Shown: positions 1 through 8,095, numbered from the stretch's first letter. The stretch: 25,825 nt of DNA from Opitutia bacterium UBA7374 (GCA_002469895.1 DKOA01000074.1:1-25825); one strand, 5' to 3'. Made by a program: numbers and translations. The notes: generated by a model from the letters alone, not told the origin.

Positions 1-31
1 CTAAGGATTCGCGGATGGATTGGACCCACAT
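1..31 (-). CDS. Start of a divergent gene, truncated by the window edge
   Basis: Reading leftward, an ATG at 31-29 opens a frame (MWVQSIRESL) that is still open at base 1. The minus strand carries a good Shine-Dalgarno sequence, GGAGG, about 9 bases before this ATG. Very few genes here have so clear a ribosome site, which is the main support. Only ten codons are visible, so no function can be given. If real, it is transcribed away from mutY, leaving about 110 bp between the two starts. This argues against the longer mutY start at 20, which would overlap it. Confidence 0.4.
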   Translation of the reverse strand, partial: MWVQSIRESL

Positions 32-142
32 CTCAGCTTCCCTCCGGAAGCACTCCTCTATCTGACTGTAAGAGAATCGGAGCGGCCAATGATTGCAAAT
101 GAAAAGTTGAAAGTCCGCCGTAACACTCTTCCCTCTAGAACC

Positions 143-1171
143 ATGTCCGCCCCTTCCGTGAATCGACAGCAATTTCAGAAAGCTCTGGCCGATTGGTACG
201 ACACCAACCAACGCGCCCTGCCTTGGCGAACCCAGCCCAGGCTGTACCGCACAGTTGTTTCCGAATTGATGGCCCAGCAAACCCGGATCGCCACCATGCT
301 GCCCTACTTTGAGCGATGGATGATCCGTTTCCCCGATTTTGAAAGCCTCGCTCAGGCGCCGGAAGATGCGGTACTGAAGCACTGGGAAGGTCTCGGCTAC
401 TACAGCCGGGCGAGAAACCTTCACAAATTAGCCAGAAGCTACGTCGCTTTAGAAACCAAGCCCGGCACGCCGGAAGAGTGGCAGGCACTCCCCGGAATCG
501 GACCCTACACCGCTGCTGCAATCAGTTCCATCGCTCAGAACTATCCCGCTGCAGTGGTCGACGGCAATGTCGTGCGCATCCTTGCCCGACTGGAAGACAA
601 CCGCCGCGAATTCTCCGGAAATGCCGAAGCAGTCAAAGCCTTTACGCCCAATGCAGAGACCTTACTCAACCCCGAAAAGCCCGGAGACCACAATCAGGCA
701 ATGATGGAACTGGGGGCAACGATCTGCACAAAACACAATCCCCTTTGCACGGTTTGCCCCGTCCTTCAGCACTGCCGATCAGCTGCGAACGATCCCGCAG
801 AACTACCCAAGATCCGTCGAAAGGCTACCGAAACCGTCGAAATCGACCGACTCTGGATTGTCTGCTCGGAGAAAATCCTCCTCCACCGCATACCGCTTAC
901 TGCCACCCAACTGGCCGGACAATACGAACTGCCGCGCCCCGCAGATCTTGGCATACAAACTCCCACCGGCAAACCCATCGCCCAACGTACCCGTGCCATC
1001 ACGCACCGCCGCATCCGAGAGAAGATCCATGCCTGCAAAACGGATAATAAAAAGCTGGCAGACACTCTTCACTGGATTGAAATAAAAGAATTGGATGCCA
1101 TCACTCTGAGCGGCCCCCACCGCCGCTGGATCGAAGAACTCTTGCCAAAACATGCCCAAGCAAAAGTATAG
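143..1171 (+). CDS. mutY: Adenine DNA glycosylase MutY
   Basis: Base-excision repair enzyme that removes adenine mispaired with 8-oxoguanine. From the ATG at 143 the protein has 342 residues, close to E. coli MutY (350). Visible motifs are SELMAQQTR with the catalytic Glu at residue 41, the helix-hairpin-helix LPGIGPYTAAA (116-126), and VDGNVVR with the catalytic Asp140. The 4Fe-4S cluster cysteines are C195, C202, C205 and C211 in the exact C-x6-C-x2-C-x5-C spacing. A NUDIX-like C-terminal domain that recognises 8-oxoG follows, with GQYELPRP in the place of the usual GLWEFP-type motif. The frame runs back to an upstream start at 20 and an ATG at 89, but the extra residues do not look like MutY and the longer form would collide with a divergent gene start. 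The 3' end overlaps the SET-domain gene by 20 bp. Confidence 0.95.
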   Translation: MSAPSVNRQQFQKALADWYDTNQRALPWRTQPRLYRTVVSELMAQQTRIATMLPYFERWMIRFPDFESLAQAPEDAVLKHWEGLGYYSRARNLHKLARSYVALETKPGTPEEWQALPGIGPYTAAAISSIAQNYPAAVVDGNVVRILARLEDNRREFSGNAEAVKAFTPNAETLLNPEKPGDHNQAMMELGATICTKHNPLCTVCPVLQHCRSAANDPAELPKIRRKATETVEIDRLWIVCSEKILLHRIPLTATQLAGQYELPRPADLGIQTPTGKPIAQRTRAITHRRIREKIHACKTDNKKLADTLHWIEIKELDAITLSGPHRRWIEELLPKHAQAKV

Positions 1172-1586
1172 TACGTTCATGCCGAAACCAAAGAAGTTTA
1201 GCGAAGAACACTTCGAGATTCGCACCTCGACAATCAAAGGAGCCGGACTGGGTCTCTTCGCCAAAGCAACCATCCAGACCGAAGACACCATCGGCTACTA
1301 CACCGGTAGAGTCATTGACGAAATACAATTTAACGATCCCAAGCGTCCCTTTTCCGCCTACCTTCTCTGGATCACCCGCAACCACATCATTGTCGGCGAA
1401 GGCCCAAAAGCCAACTACACGCGCTACATTAACCACAGTTTGCGTCCCAACGCGTTCCTCATCGTATCCACCCGCTGGAAGACCGCCCGGTTCGAAGCCA
1501 TTCAAACCATCCATCCCGGAGAAGAGATTTTCTTCAACTATGGAGACGACTATTGGGACGAAGAAGAAGTCGTCGAAGAGCCCTGA
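1152..1586 (+). CDS. Small SET-domain protein, putative protein-lysine methyltransferase
   Basis: A minimal SET domain fills almost all of the 144 residues. It shows GAGLGLFA near residues 30-37 (the SET N-motif that contacts S-adenosylmethionine), RYINHSLRPNA at 91-101 (the NHS cofactor/knot motif), and GEEIFFNYGDDYW at 123-135, where Tyr130 matches the catalytic tyrosine. There are no pre-SET or post-SET cysteines, and the C-terminus is a short acidic tail. SET proteins transfer methyl groups to lysine; bacterial members may act on DNA-binding or ribosomal proteins, and the substrate here is unknown. The gene overlaps mutY by 20 bp if it starts at 1152. An in-frame ATG at 1179, 7 bp after the mutY stop, is an equally possible start. 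The arrangement suggests co-transcription with mutY. Confidence 0.85.
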   Translation: MPKQKYSTFMPKPKKFSEEHFEIRTSTIKGAGLGLFAKATIQTEDTIGYYTGRVIDEIQFNDPKRPFSAYLLWITRNHIIVGEGPKANYTRYINHSLRPNAFLIVSTRWKTARFEAIQTIHPGEEIFFNYGDDYWDEEEVVEEP

Positions 1587-1625
1587 ATAAACAATCCAGT
1601 CCACTCCTAAAGTGAAGATCGGAAC

Positions 1626-1655
1626 TTGCTAGCAATGAAGCCCTCTGTAGATAAT
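1626..1655 (+). promoter_or_regulatory. Possible sigma-70 promoter for the GspE/PilB gene
   Basis: TTGCTA at 1626-1631 and GATAAT at 1650-1655, separated by 18 bp, resemble -35 and -10 elements (4/6 and 5/6 matches). A start site near 1662 would leave almost no leader for the GTG at 1672 but a normal one for the ATG at 1708. The call rests on sequence match only. Confidence 0.35.
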
Positions 1656-1671
1656 AGTATGCAGACAAAGA

Positions 1672-3402
1672 GTGAACCCCAACGCACCTAACCTACCGGC
1701 ACATAAAATGGATTCCGCCAAACTCTATACAGGTATTGAAGAAGATGACCGAAATGCCATTGAGGCACTGCCCAGGTCGGAGCGCATCGCACAAATCGCT
1801 ACCCTCCAGAACATGGCGACCAGAGCCAAGGTCGTGGAGCTTGCCGAACTCTCCGGCTTTCCCTATCTGGAAGATATCGAAATGGTGGAAAACCCAACCA
1901 CAGTGCTGCCCCTCCGCCTGATCAATGAGTTCCAATGCGTGCCCGTAAAAACCGATACCGCCGAACCCGACTCGGTGGAAGCCGCAGAAGCCCCTATTCC
2001 ACTGGTAACTTTATGGCCGCCCGACCAGCGGATGAGTCGCTGGATCTACGCTGCCTGTGGACGCCAGCCAAAATGGTATCTCGGTGACCCCGAGCACGTC
2101 AGTAACACGATTACCCAGCGCTTCGGTGTCGGTGCCGATAGTTTGGATGAATCCGACGTTCTCGCCGCAGAATCGGAAGCCGACGAGGAAGAAGACGAAG
2201 ACGCCGCTGTTATTCGCTTCGTCAACGAAGTCGTCCACAAAGCGGTCAATGACCGCGCGACCGACATCCACTTCGAGCCCCATCGTGACGAATTACAGAT
2301 CCGCTACCGCATCGACGGTGAACTAGTTGCGATTCGAGTACCGGACAACCTGATCAAGTTTCAGGACGCCATCATCTCCCGCCTCAAGATCATGGCCAAG
2401 CTCAACATCTCGGAAAAGCGCCGACCGCAGGACGGACGTATCTCCTTCGGCGCGGGCGATGCCGAACTTGATATCCGGATCTCGACCTTCCCGACAATGT
2501 ATGGAGAAAGCGTCTCCCTGCGACTCCTCAACCAAAAGTCCAAGCCGCTCTCTATGCGGGAGCTTGGGCTGGCCGATGATGAATCCCACAAGCTCGAACG
2601 CGCACTGGCCTCCCCCCACGGCATCATCCTTGTCACCGGCCCTACCGGCTCCGGTAAGTCCACCTCGCTGACTGCCTATATTCGCCTGATCAATAAGCCG
2701 GAGCGACGGATTATCACGGTTGAAGACCCCGTTGAATACGAAGTGCCCGGCGTCAACCAAACACAGGTACACCCGGAAATCGGCCTGACTTTCGCCCAGT
2801 CCCTCCGCGCCGTCCTCCGTCAGGATCCCGACGTCATCATGGTCGGGGAAATCCGCGACCGCGAAACCGCCGACATCGCCATCCGCGCATCCCTCACCGG
2901 TCACCTTGTGCTCAGTACGCTGCACACCAATGACGCGCCCGGCGCCCTGACCCGCCTGACCGACATGGACATCGAGCCATTCCTTATTGCCTCGTCGGTC
3001 GAGATGATCATCGCCCAGCGCCTCGTCCGTCGCCTCTGCCCCAACTGTGCACAGCCCGCCAACTACGATGTCACTCAGATCGAAGGCTTCCTTACCACTA
3101 TGCGCCTCGACCGCAGCGAAGCCCAATATGCCCATCTTGCCAAACAACCCGGCGGCTGTGAACGCTGCCGAAACCTCGGCTTCCGCGGACGTGTCGGTAT
3201 TTTCGAAATCCTTCGTATGTCGGAAGAGATTCACGAACACATCGTCAAGCGCGACTCCGCCCGATTGATTCGTCAGACTGCCGTCTCGCAAGGGATGCGT
3301 TCCCTGCAAAAAAGCGGCTGGGAACACATCAAGCGTGGCACCACGACCTTTGAAGAAGTCATGCGTTTCGCCGAAATGGAGGAAAGCGAAGAAGTATCCT
3401 AA
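1672..3402 (+). CDS. GspE/PilB-type secretion or pilus assembly ATPase
   Basis: Hexameric cytoplasmic ATPase of the type II secretion/type IV pilus family, which powers pseudopilus or pilus extension. The 576-residue protein has an N-terminal GspE domain, a very acidic linker near residues 165-180 (ESEADEEEDEDAA), then the ATPase core. Visible are Walker A GPTGSGKS (323-330), the Asp-box region ITVEDPVEYE, Walker B DPDVIMVGEIRD and the His box STLHTNDAPG. A pair of CxxC motifs (CPNC and CERC, separated by an insert) forms the zinc-binding domain typical of GspE and PilB. The start is uncertain: GTG at 1672 or ATG at 1708 (564 residues), the latter fitting the possible promoter better. No gspF/pilC, pilin or secretin gene is adjacent, so the partner machine must be encoded elsewhere and GspE cannot be told from PilB. 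Confidence 0.92.
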   Translation: MNPNAPNLPAHKMDSAKLYTGIEEDDRNAIEALPRSERIAQIATLQNMATRAKVVELAELSGFPYLEDIEMVENPTTVLPLRLINEFQCVPVKTDTAEPDSVEAAEAPIPLVTLWPPDQRMSRWIYAACGRQPKWYLGDPEHVSNTITQRFGVGADSLDESDVLAAESEADEEEDEDAAVIRFVNEVVHKAVNDRATDIHFEPHRDELQIRYRIDGELVAIRVPDNLIKFQDAIISRLKIMAKLNISEKRRPQDGRISFGAGDAELDIRISTFPTMYGESVSLRLLNQKSKPLSMRELGLADDESHKLERALASPHGIILVTGPTGSGKSTSLTAYIRLINKPERRIITVEDPVEYEVPGVNQTQVHPEIGLTFAQSLRAVLRQDPDVIMVGEIRDRETADIAIRASLTGHLVLSTLHTNDAPGALTRLTDMDIEPFLIASSVEMIIAQRLVRRLCPNCAQPANYDVTQIEGFLTTMRLDRSEAQYAHLAKQPGGCERCRNLGFRGRVGIFEILRMSEEIHEHIVKRDSARLIRQTAVSQGMRSLQKSGWEHIKRGTTTFEEVMRFAEMEESEEVS

Positions 3403-3641
3403 CGCTCCGCCTCAATCTCGCGCATGCGCTGCCGCTCCTTATCAAAACGTTCGCGTTTACAGCTGCAGTGTGGGCAGAGAGGCGAGTTGTAGACCAGGGC
3501 CATCCGCTCGTGCAGCTTGAGCGGCCGCTGTTGCCCCTTTTCCACCAGACGAAGCGCCGTGCCACAACTCGGCACTACCGCACCGATGACCCCGTAGACC
3601 ATGTCCCCGAGCGTCAGCTTAGACTTTTTACTATCCGTCAT
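3399..3641 (-). CDS. Small Cys-containing protein of unknown function
   Basis: An 80-residue protein that I do not recognise. It starts with a Lys-rich segment, has a mildly hydrophobic stretch (residues 11-34, containing Cys26), and a C-terminal CPHCSCKRERF cluster that could bind a metal, followed by a charged helix ending in EIEAER. Its stop (TAG, 3401-3399) overlaps the stop of the convergent ATPase gene by two bases. The ATG at 3641 is the only reasonable start. It is called because it fills the gap between two plus-strand genes and has a believable composition, including the CxxC cluster. The main alternative is a chance open frame. Confidence 0.55.
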   Translation of the reverse strand: MTDSKKSKLTLGDMVYGVIGAVVPSCGTALRLVEKGQQRPLKLHERMALVYNSPLCPHCSCKRERFDKERQRMREIEAER

Positions 3642-3745
3642 ATGCGCTATAAGTAGTCAAAATGAACTGATTATCCAGAACCTTTCGCAAATAGTTTGAT
3701 TTTCATGAAGCTATTCTCTGTTAAGGACAAGCCCGACCTGATGCG

Positions 3746-5260
3746 ATGCATCCTTTAAAGCAATATCCGCACAACATCGTTTCCTCCTCGAAAAGGCAGT
3801 TCATTCTCCTCTCTGCCTGCCTCACGATTGCGTCTCTGCAGATAGGGGCCGTCGATAGTGCCAGTGAAATCCGGGCGAATCTATACTACAGCGTAGCTGA
3901 AGCGAACTACCAAATGGGCGATAGCGAGGCCGCGAATCGCGTGATCGACCAAATCCTTCGAATCCAATCGGACCATGTCGCCGCCCGGCAACTACGGAAA
4001 CAAATCAAAGAAAGTCCACGACCTGAGAAGCAAGCCGTCAACCATACCGATACACGTAAGCAAAACCAGACAGCATTGATTGCACCGGAAAGCCAAAGTA
4101 CTCTAGCCACCCTTGGGCAAGCCATTGATTCCGACCCGACCATGCAGGATTTGGCCAACTACCTGCGGGGCCGTGCCGCACTCGCGAAAGGTCGGGTAGG
4201 TACGGCACGACAACACTTCGAAAAAGCCCTCGAGCAACTACCTTCACCGGACGACCCCCTCCGTCCCCACATCCTCTTTCATCACGCCCTTTGTTTTGAA
4301 AAGCTCAATCGCCAGAAACAGGCTGAAACCGAACTGCTCTCCGCGCTATCCGCCGGATACCTCCCCGAAACGCAACCTGATGCCCTGCAGGCCGCGCGTA
4401 TTCTCCTGCGCATGAAGGCACACAAACGCGCCCTCCCCATTCTTCAAACGATCGCCCGCTACCACCCCGACCCTACTCCCGAAGCTTGGGCCATGCTCGG
4501 CCGTGCACATCAGGCCAACAAGCAATTAAAACGAGCCATCAGTGCCTATACCCAATCCCTCATCCTTGACCCTGAGCAAGTCCATACCTTGTCCCTCCGG
4601 GCACAGCTGCACCGGCAAATCGGAAAACTTCAGTTGGCAATAGTCGATTACCAAAGGGCCATTCAAATCGCACCGAAGAACCGCCCCCTACACTACGCAC
4701 TCGGGCTCCTATACCTGCAAGTCGGCGCCATAGGAGACGCCCGTCAATGCCTTCGGACGGCAGCCTCGAAACCCCAAATCCCCCCGGTCTGCCACCTCTT
4801 TCTAGCACTCCTTGAATATAATCAGGACGAACTCCCGGAAGCACGCCATTACCTCAGAGAATATCTGCAAAACGCCCAACCAGAGCAGATCAATGAGTCC
4901 GCCTATTACTTGGAGTATCTCCTGACCCAGAGGGAACGGGGGCAAGAGCCGGCCATTCAAGCCCTTCGCAAGCGAGCAGAACAAGCCAATGCATCCGCCG
5001 ATATCGGCGCCTATTTGGCCTACTGCAATGGCCAAATGACCCGGAAGAGCCTGCTTGACCGGGCCGGAACAGCCGAGTCATCCGGAGCCGCCCAAAAACA
5101 GATCTGCGAGATCGCTTACTGGATGGCACAGCACCAAAGCAATTGCGCACAAACCGAATCCTTTCGGGAACTCCTGCAAATCTCTGTCCGCAATGGACGC
5201 GCGGAATGGACAGAGTACCAACTGGCGAAAGATCAACTCCGCAGAGTGCCCCATCAATAA
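3746..5260 (+). CDS. Exported or membrane-anchored TPR protein
   Basis: A 504-residue protein with a basic N-terminus and hydrophobic segment (about residues 18-35, FILLSACLTIASLQIGA) that looks like a signal peptide or anchor. The rest is almost entirely helical tetratricopeptide repeats, for example around AEANYQMGDSEAANRVIDQI, GRVGTARQHFEKALEQ, NKQLKRAISAYTQSLILDP and GKLQLAIVDYQRAIQIAP. TPR arrays scaffold protein-protein contacts, here presumably outside the cytoplasm; the partner is unknown. AAGGA lies about 20 bp before the ATG, too far for a standard ribosome site. A 17-codon frame (3705-3758) precedes and overlaps the start. The neighbouring secretion/pilus ATPase invites an envelope-assembly role, but nothing in the sequence proves it. 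Confidence 0.8.
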   Translation: MHPLKQYPHNIVSSSKRQFILLSACLTIASLQIGAVDSASEIRANLYYSVAEANYQMGDSEAANRVIDQILRIQSDHVAARQLRKQIKESPRPEKQAVNHTDTRKQNQTALIAPESQSTLATLGQAIDSDPTMQDLANYLRGRAALAKGRVGTARQHFEKALEQLPSPDDPLRPHILFHHALCFEKLNRQKQAETELLSALSAGYLPETQPDALQAARILLRMKAHKRALPILQTIARYHPDPTPEAWAMLGRAHQANKQLKRAISAYTQSLILDPEQVHTLSLRAQLHRQIGKLQLAIVDYQRAIQIAPKNRPLHYALGLLYLQVGAIGDARQCLRTAASKPQIPPVCHLFLALLEYNQDELPEARHYLREYLQNAQPEQINESAYYLEYLLTQRERGQEPAIQALRKRAEQANASADIGAYLAYCNGQMTRKSLLDRAGTAESSGAAQKQICEIAYWMAQHQSNCAQTESFRELLQISVRNGRAEWTEYQLAKDQLRRVPHQ

Positions 5261-5448
5261 AGCACTTTTTTGCTTGCCCAAACTCCGCAAAACAACAGCT
5301 TCCAACCCTTCAGCGTTAGAACGCACTCTGCGAAGAGTTCGTTCCATGATGACCCGCCAACAGCGGGTACAGCGGTCAGGGCGGTCCAGTGACGGCCCCG
5401 TCGGCCCCGAAAGTTCGGGATCCATCTATCATGAACTCAATCGAAAAC
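5261..5448 (+). promoter_or_regulatory. Structured leader region upstream of rpsO
   Basis: This 188-bp gap holds no convincing gene. It contains a strong hairpin at 5319-5344 (11-bp arms with one mismatch closing a GCGA tetraloop of the GNRA class), not followed by a T run, so it is not an intrinsic terminator. A second small hairpin, CCCGC-caaca-GCGGG, lies at about 5349-5363, and GC-rich complementary segments follow up to the rpsO start. In many bacteria S15 binds its own mRNA leader to repress translation, so this segment is a candidate autoregulatory leader. That role is inferred. Confidence 0.4.
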
Positions 5449-5721
5449 ATGTCAGAAGATACTACAGTCAACAAATCAGAAATCATTAAGGAATTCGGTG
5501 CCAACGAACAGGACACCGGTTCATGCGAAGTGCAAATCGCCTTGCTCACTGCACGGGTCAAGCACCTCACCGAGCACCTCCGTGAAAACCGCAAGGACTT
5601 TCACTCACGCCGCGGACTCATCGCTATGACCGCTCGCCGCCGCAAACTGCTCGACTACCTCAAGCGCAACGACTTCAATCGCTACACCGCGATCCTCGAA
5701 AAGCTCAAGTTGCGTCGATAA
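5449..5721 (+). CDS. rpsO: 30S ribosomal protein S15
   Basis: Primary 16S rRNA-binding protein of the small-subunit platform. From the ATG at 5449 it has 90 residues (E. coli 89). Recognisable S15 segments are EFG-x6-TGS (DTGSCEVQIALLTARV), the HSRRGL rRNA-binding loop and RRRKLLDYLKR, ending in LKLRR. The frame extends upstream to ATGs at 5431 and 5389, but only the 5449 start gives the family length and the usual distance to the EFG motif; 5431 remains possible. No Shine-Dalgarno sequence precedes any of them. The gene is followed by a strong terminator and then pnp, the order also found in E. coli. Confidence 0.97.
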   Translation: MSEDTTVNKSEIIKEFGANEQDTGSCEVQIALLTARVKHLTEHLRENRKDFHSRRGLIAMTARRRKLLDYLKRNDFNRYTAILEKLKLRR

Positions 5722-5739
5722 AACAACCATCCCTTTCCT

Positions 5740-5776
5740 GCCGGATCCCTACTATGGGCTCCGGCTTTTTCTTTTT
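5740..5776 (+). terminator. Intrinsic terminator of rpsO
   Basis: A 10-bp stem (GCCGGATCCC against GGGCTCCGGC, one mismatch) with a 6-base loop is followed by TTTTTCTTTTT. It lies 19 bp after the rpsO stop and should separate rpsO from pnp transcription, or attenuate read-through between them. Confidence 0.85.
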
Positions 5777-5868
5777 GCTACTGCCTTCATAAGCAGTTGC
5801 CCAAACGGCAGCCCGGACAGGTCCGACCCCTGCACTGCCAAGCCAAGAAACCGTAAATAAATAAACGA
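5777..5868 (+). promoter_or_regulatory. Structured leader of pnp
   Basis: Between the rpsO terminator and the pnp ATG, GGCAG (5807-5811) can pair with CTGCC (5835-5839), enclosing a smaller hairpin, CGGA-CAGG-TCCG (5814-5825). No Shine-Dalgarno sequence precedes the start; the last 20 bases are A-rich. In enterobacteria the pnp leader is a double-stranded target for autoregulation through RNase III and PNPase. A similar role here is only a possibility. Confidence 0.3.
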
Positions 5869-8037
5869 ATGAAACAAAAATACAACGTCACCGTCGAAGG
5901 TCTCGGCATTGAAATCTCCACAGGTACACTCGCCGGCCTCGCCAGCGGAGCGGTCACCATCAGTCAGGGAGAAACCGAACTCTTCGTATCGACTACAGTC
6001 GCCTCCGCCCTGCGCCCAGGGCAAGACTTCTTCCCACTCACCGTTGACTATCGCGAGAAATTTTCCGCCGGCGGTAAATTCCCCGGAGGCTACTTCAAGC
6101 GTGAAGGCAAGCCCTCCGAAAAAGAAATCCTAACTTCCCGACTCTGCGACCGTCCACTCCGTCCGCTCTTTCCTAAGGGCTTCATGAACGAAGTGCAGGT
6201 CATCGGTATCCTGCTCGCTACCGACCAAGTCCACGAACCGGACGTACTCATGGTCAATGCTGCGTCCGCTGCGACACTGATCTCTGACGCTCCATGGAAC
6301 GGCCCTGTCGGCTGCGTACGCGTCGGCCAAATCGAAGGTGAGTTCGTGACCAACCCGACACACGATGAGATGCTCGACTCCGACCTCGACCTTATCTACG
6401 TCGGCAGCGAAACCGAAATGATGATGATCGAAGGCTCTGCCGAGTTCATCTCTGACGAACGCTTCTACGAAGCACTTGAGTACGGACAAAAAGCGATTCA
6501 ACCAATCATCGCGGCCCAGAAGGAACTGGCTAAGCTCGCCGGCAAAGCAAAGAAAGAATACAACCTCGTCGTAACACCGGCGGAAGTTGCCGAATTCTGC
6601 GAAGCCCACGCTGCGGACAAGGTCAAGGAAGCCCTCGGCCACGACAGCTACACCGAGCGCAAGATCGCCATCGAAGGAATCGCCAAGGAAACTTCGGTTG
6701 CCTTGCGCGAAAAGCTCGGCGATGAAAACGTCGACAGCAACGACGTCGCCCGCGCCTTTGATGAAATCCAGGAAAAGCTCTATCGCCAGAATATCCTCGA
6801 TACCGGTCGTCGTGTTGACGGTCGCGGTGTTGCGGATCTGCGCACCATCTCCTGTGATTCCGGCGTACTTCCCCGCGTGCACGGTTCTGCCGTCTTCAAC
6901 CGCGGCGAAACGCAAGCTCTTGTCATCACAACACTCGGCACCAGCCGTGATGTGCAGGACATTGATGGTCTGACTGGTGGCGCCACCAGCAAGTCCTTCA
7001 TTCTTCATTACAACTTCCCGCCGTTCTCTACCGGCGAGACCGGACGCTTCGGCTTCACCGGACGTCGTGAAATCGGACACGGTGCGCTGGCTGAGCGCTC
7101 CCTTCTTCCGATTCTTCCTCCTGAAGATGAGTTCCCATACGCTATCCGCGTGGTCTCTGAGGTGATGAGCTCCAATGGTTCGACCTCAATGGCTTCGATC
7201 TGCGGCGGCTGCCTCTCTATGATGGATGCCGGTGTACCCATTACTGCACCCTGTGCCGGTATCTCCACCGGTCTCGTTTCTGAGCGGGATGCCGATGGCA
7301 ACATCACCAAGCATGTTGTCCTGACGGACATTCTCGGAGCGGAAGATCACTTCGGTGATATGGACTTCAAGATCGCCGGCACAAAAGACGGCATCACCGG
7401 ATTCCAACTTGACCTAAAGATTCAGGGCCTGCCCTTCGACATCACCCTCGAAGCAATCAAGCAGAATGCCATCGCCCGTATGAAGATTCTCGCCATCATG
7501 GGTGAGCACCTTCCGGAAAGCCGTTCGGATCTCCGTGAGCATGCCCCGCGCATTCACACAATCCAGATCGACCCCGAGAAGATCGGCGCCCTCATCGGCC
7601 CGGGTGGTAAGAACATCCGTCGCATCACTGAAGTCTCCGGCGCACAAATCGATATCGACGAAGACAACAGCGGTCGCGTTCTCATCTTCTCGACCGATAA
7701 AGAAGCAATGGATCGCGCGATCCAGGAAGTCGAGCTCTGCACTGCTGAAATAGTCGTGGGTAAGACCTACCGTGGCATCGTTCGTGGGATCAAGGACTTC
7801 GGCGCATTTGTCGAGTGTCTGCCGGGCAAGGAAGGCCTCGTCCACATCTCTGAACTAGCCGACTTCCGGGTGAACAAGACCGAAGACATCTGCAAGCTGG
7901 GAGATGAAATGGTGGTCAAATGTGTCGGCATGGAGAAGGGCAAGGTTCGCCTCTCCCGCAAGGCAGCCCTGGAAGACGCCAAGGATGCTGCTGAGGACGC
8001 TGAGGAAACTGAGACAGCCGCTGAAGACAGCGAATAA
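5869..8037 (+). CDS. pnp: Polyribonucleotide nucleotidyltransferase (PNPase)
   Basis: Phosphorolytic 3'-to-5' exoribonuclease of mRNA turnover, a homotrimer that can join degradosome-like complexes. The 722 residues carry two RNase PH-like domains. The first has the RNA-contact loop GGYFKREG (FFRR-loop equivalent); the second has EDHFGDMDFK with Asp493 and Asp499, spaced like the E. coli catalytic Asp486/Asp492. A KH domain follows (GALIGPGGKNIRR, from about residue 573), then an S1 domain (about 635-705, YRGIVRGIKDFGAFVE). The protein ends in a low-complexity acidic tail (EDAEETETAAEDSE). Length and domain order are standard. It lies directly after rpsO but behind a strong terminator, so it needs read-through or its own promoter. 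Confidence 0.98.
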   Translation: MKQKYNVTVEGLGIEISTGTLAGLASGAVTISQGETELFVSTTVASALRPGQDFFPLTVDYREKFSAGGKFPGGYFKREGKPSEKEILTSRLCDRPLRPLFPKGFMNEVQVIGILLATDQVHEPDVLMVNAASAATLISDAPWNGPVGCVRVGQIEGEFVTNPTHDEMLDSDLDLIYVGSETEMMMIEGSAEFISDERFYEALEYGQKAIQPIIAAQKELAKLAGKAKKEYNLVVTPAEVAEFCEAHAADKVKEALGHDSYTERKIAIEGIAKETSVALREKLGDENVDSNDVARAFDEIQEKLYRQNILDTGRRVDGRGVADLRTISCDSGVLPRVHGSAVFNRGETQALVITTLGTSRDVQDIDGLTGGATSKSFILHYNFPPFSTGETGRFGFTGRREIGHGALAERSLLPILPPEDEFPYAIRVVSEVMSSNGSTSMASICGGCLSMMDAGVPITAPCAGISTGLVSERDADGNITKHVVLTDILGAEDHFGDMDFKIAGTKDGITGFQLDLKIQGLPFDITLEAIKQNAIARMKILAIMGEHLPESRSDLREHAPRIHTIQIDPEKIGALIGPGGKNIRRITEVSGAQIDIDEDNSGRVLIFSTDKEAMDRAIQEVELCTAEIVVGKTYRGIVRGIKDFGAFVECLPGKEGLVHISELADFRVNKTEDICKLGDEMVVKCVGMEKGKVRLSRKAALEDAKDAAEDAEETETAAEDSE

Positions 8038-8064
8038 GCTCCAATCCGCTTCAATATTTAACCA

Positions 8065-8095
8065 ACGGCCACTCAAATCGAGTGGCCGTTTTTTT
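8065..8095 (+). terminator. Intrinsic terminator of pnp
   Basis: Perfect 10-bp stem (ACGGCCACTC against GAGTGGCCGT) around a 5-base loop, followed by seven T residues. It sits 27 bp after the pnp stop. Confidence 0.93.

Noticed and set aside
20..142. N-terminal extension of mutY to 20 or 89
   Set aside because: The extra residues do not resemble MutY, the ATG at 143 gives the family length, and a divergent start with a good Shine-Dalgarno sequence lies at 31.
2323..3327. Long minus-strand open frame (334 codons) inside the ATPase gene
   Set aside because: Fully antisense to a well-conserved ATPase core; the translation has no family motif and follows the codon bias of the real gene.
3705..3758. 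17-codon frame overlapping the start of the exported TPR gene
   Set aside because: Too short and without a ribosome site; a regulatory leader peptide cannot be supported.
5319..5344. Hairpin before rpsO as an intrinsic terminator of the TPR gene
   Set aside because: No T run follows it; a leader role fits better.
6130..7080. Minus-strand open frame of 316 codons inside pnp
   Set aside because: Antisense shadow of PNPase, with no recognisable domain.
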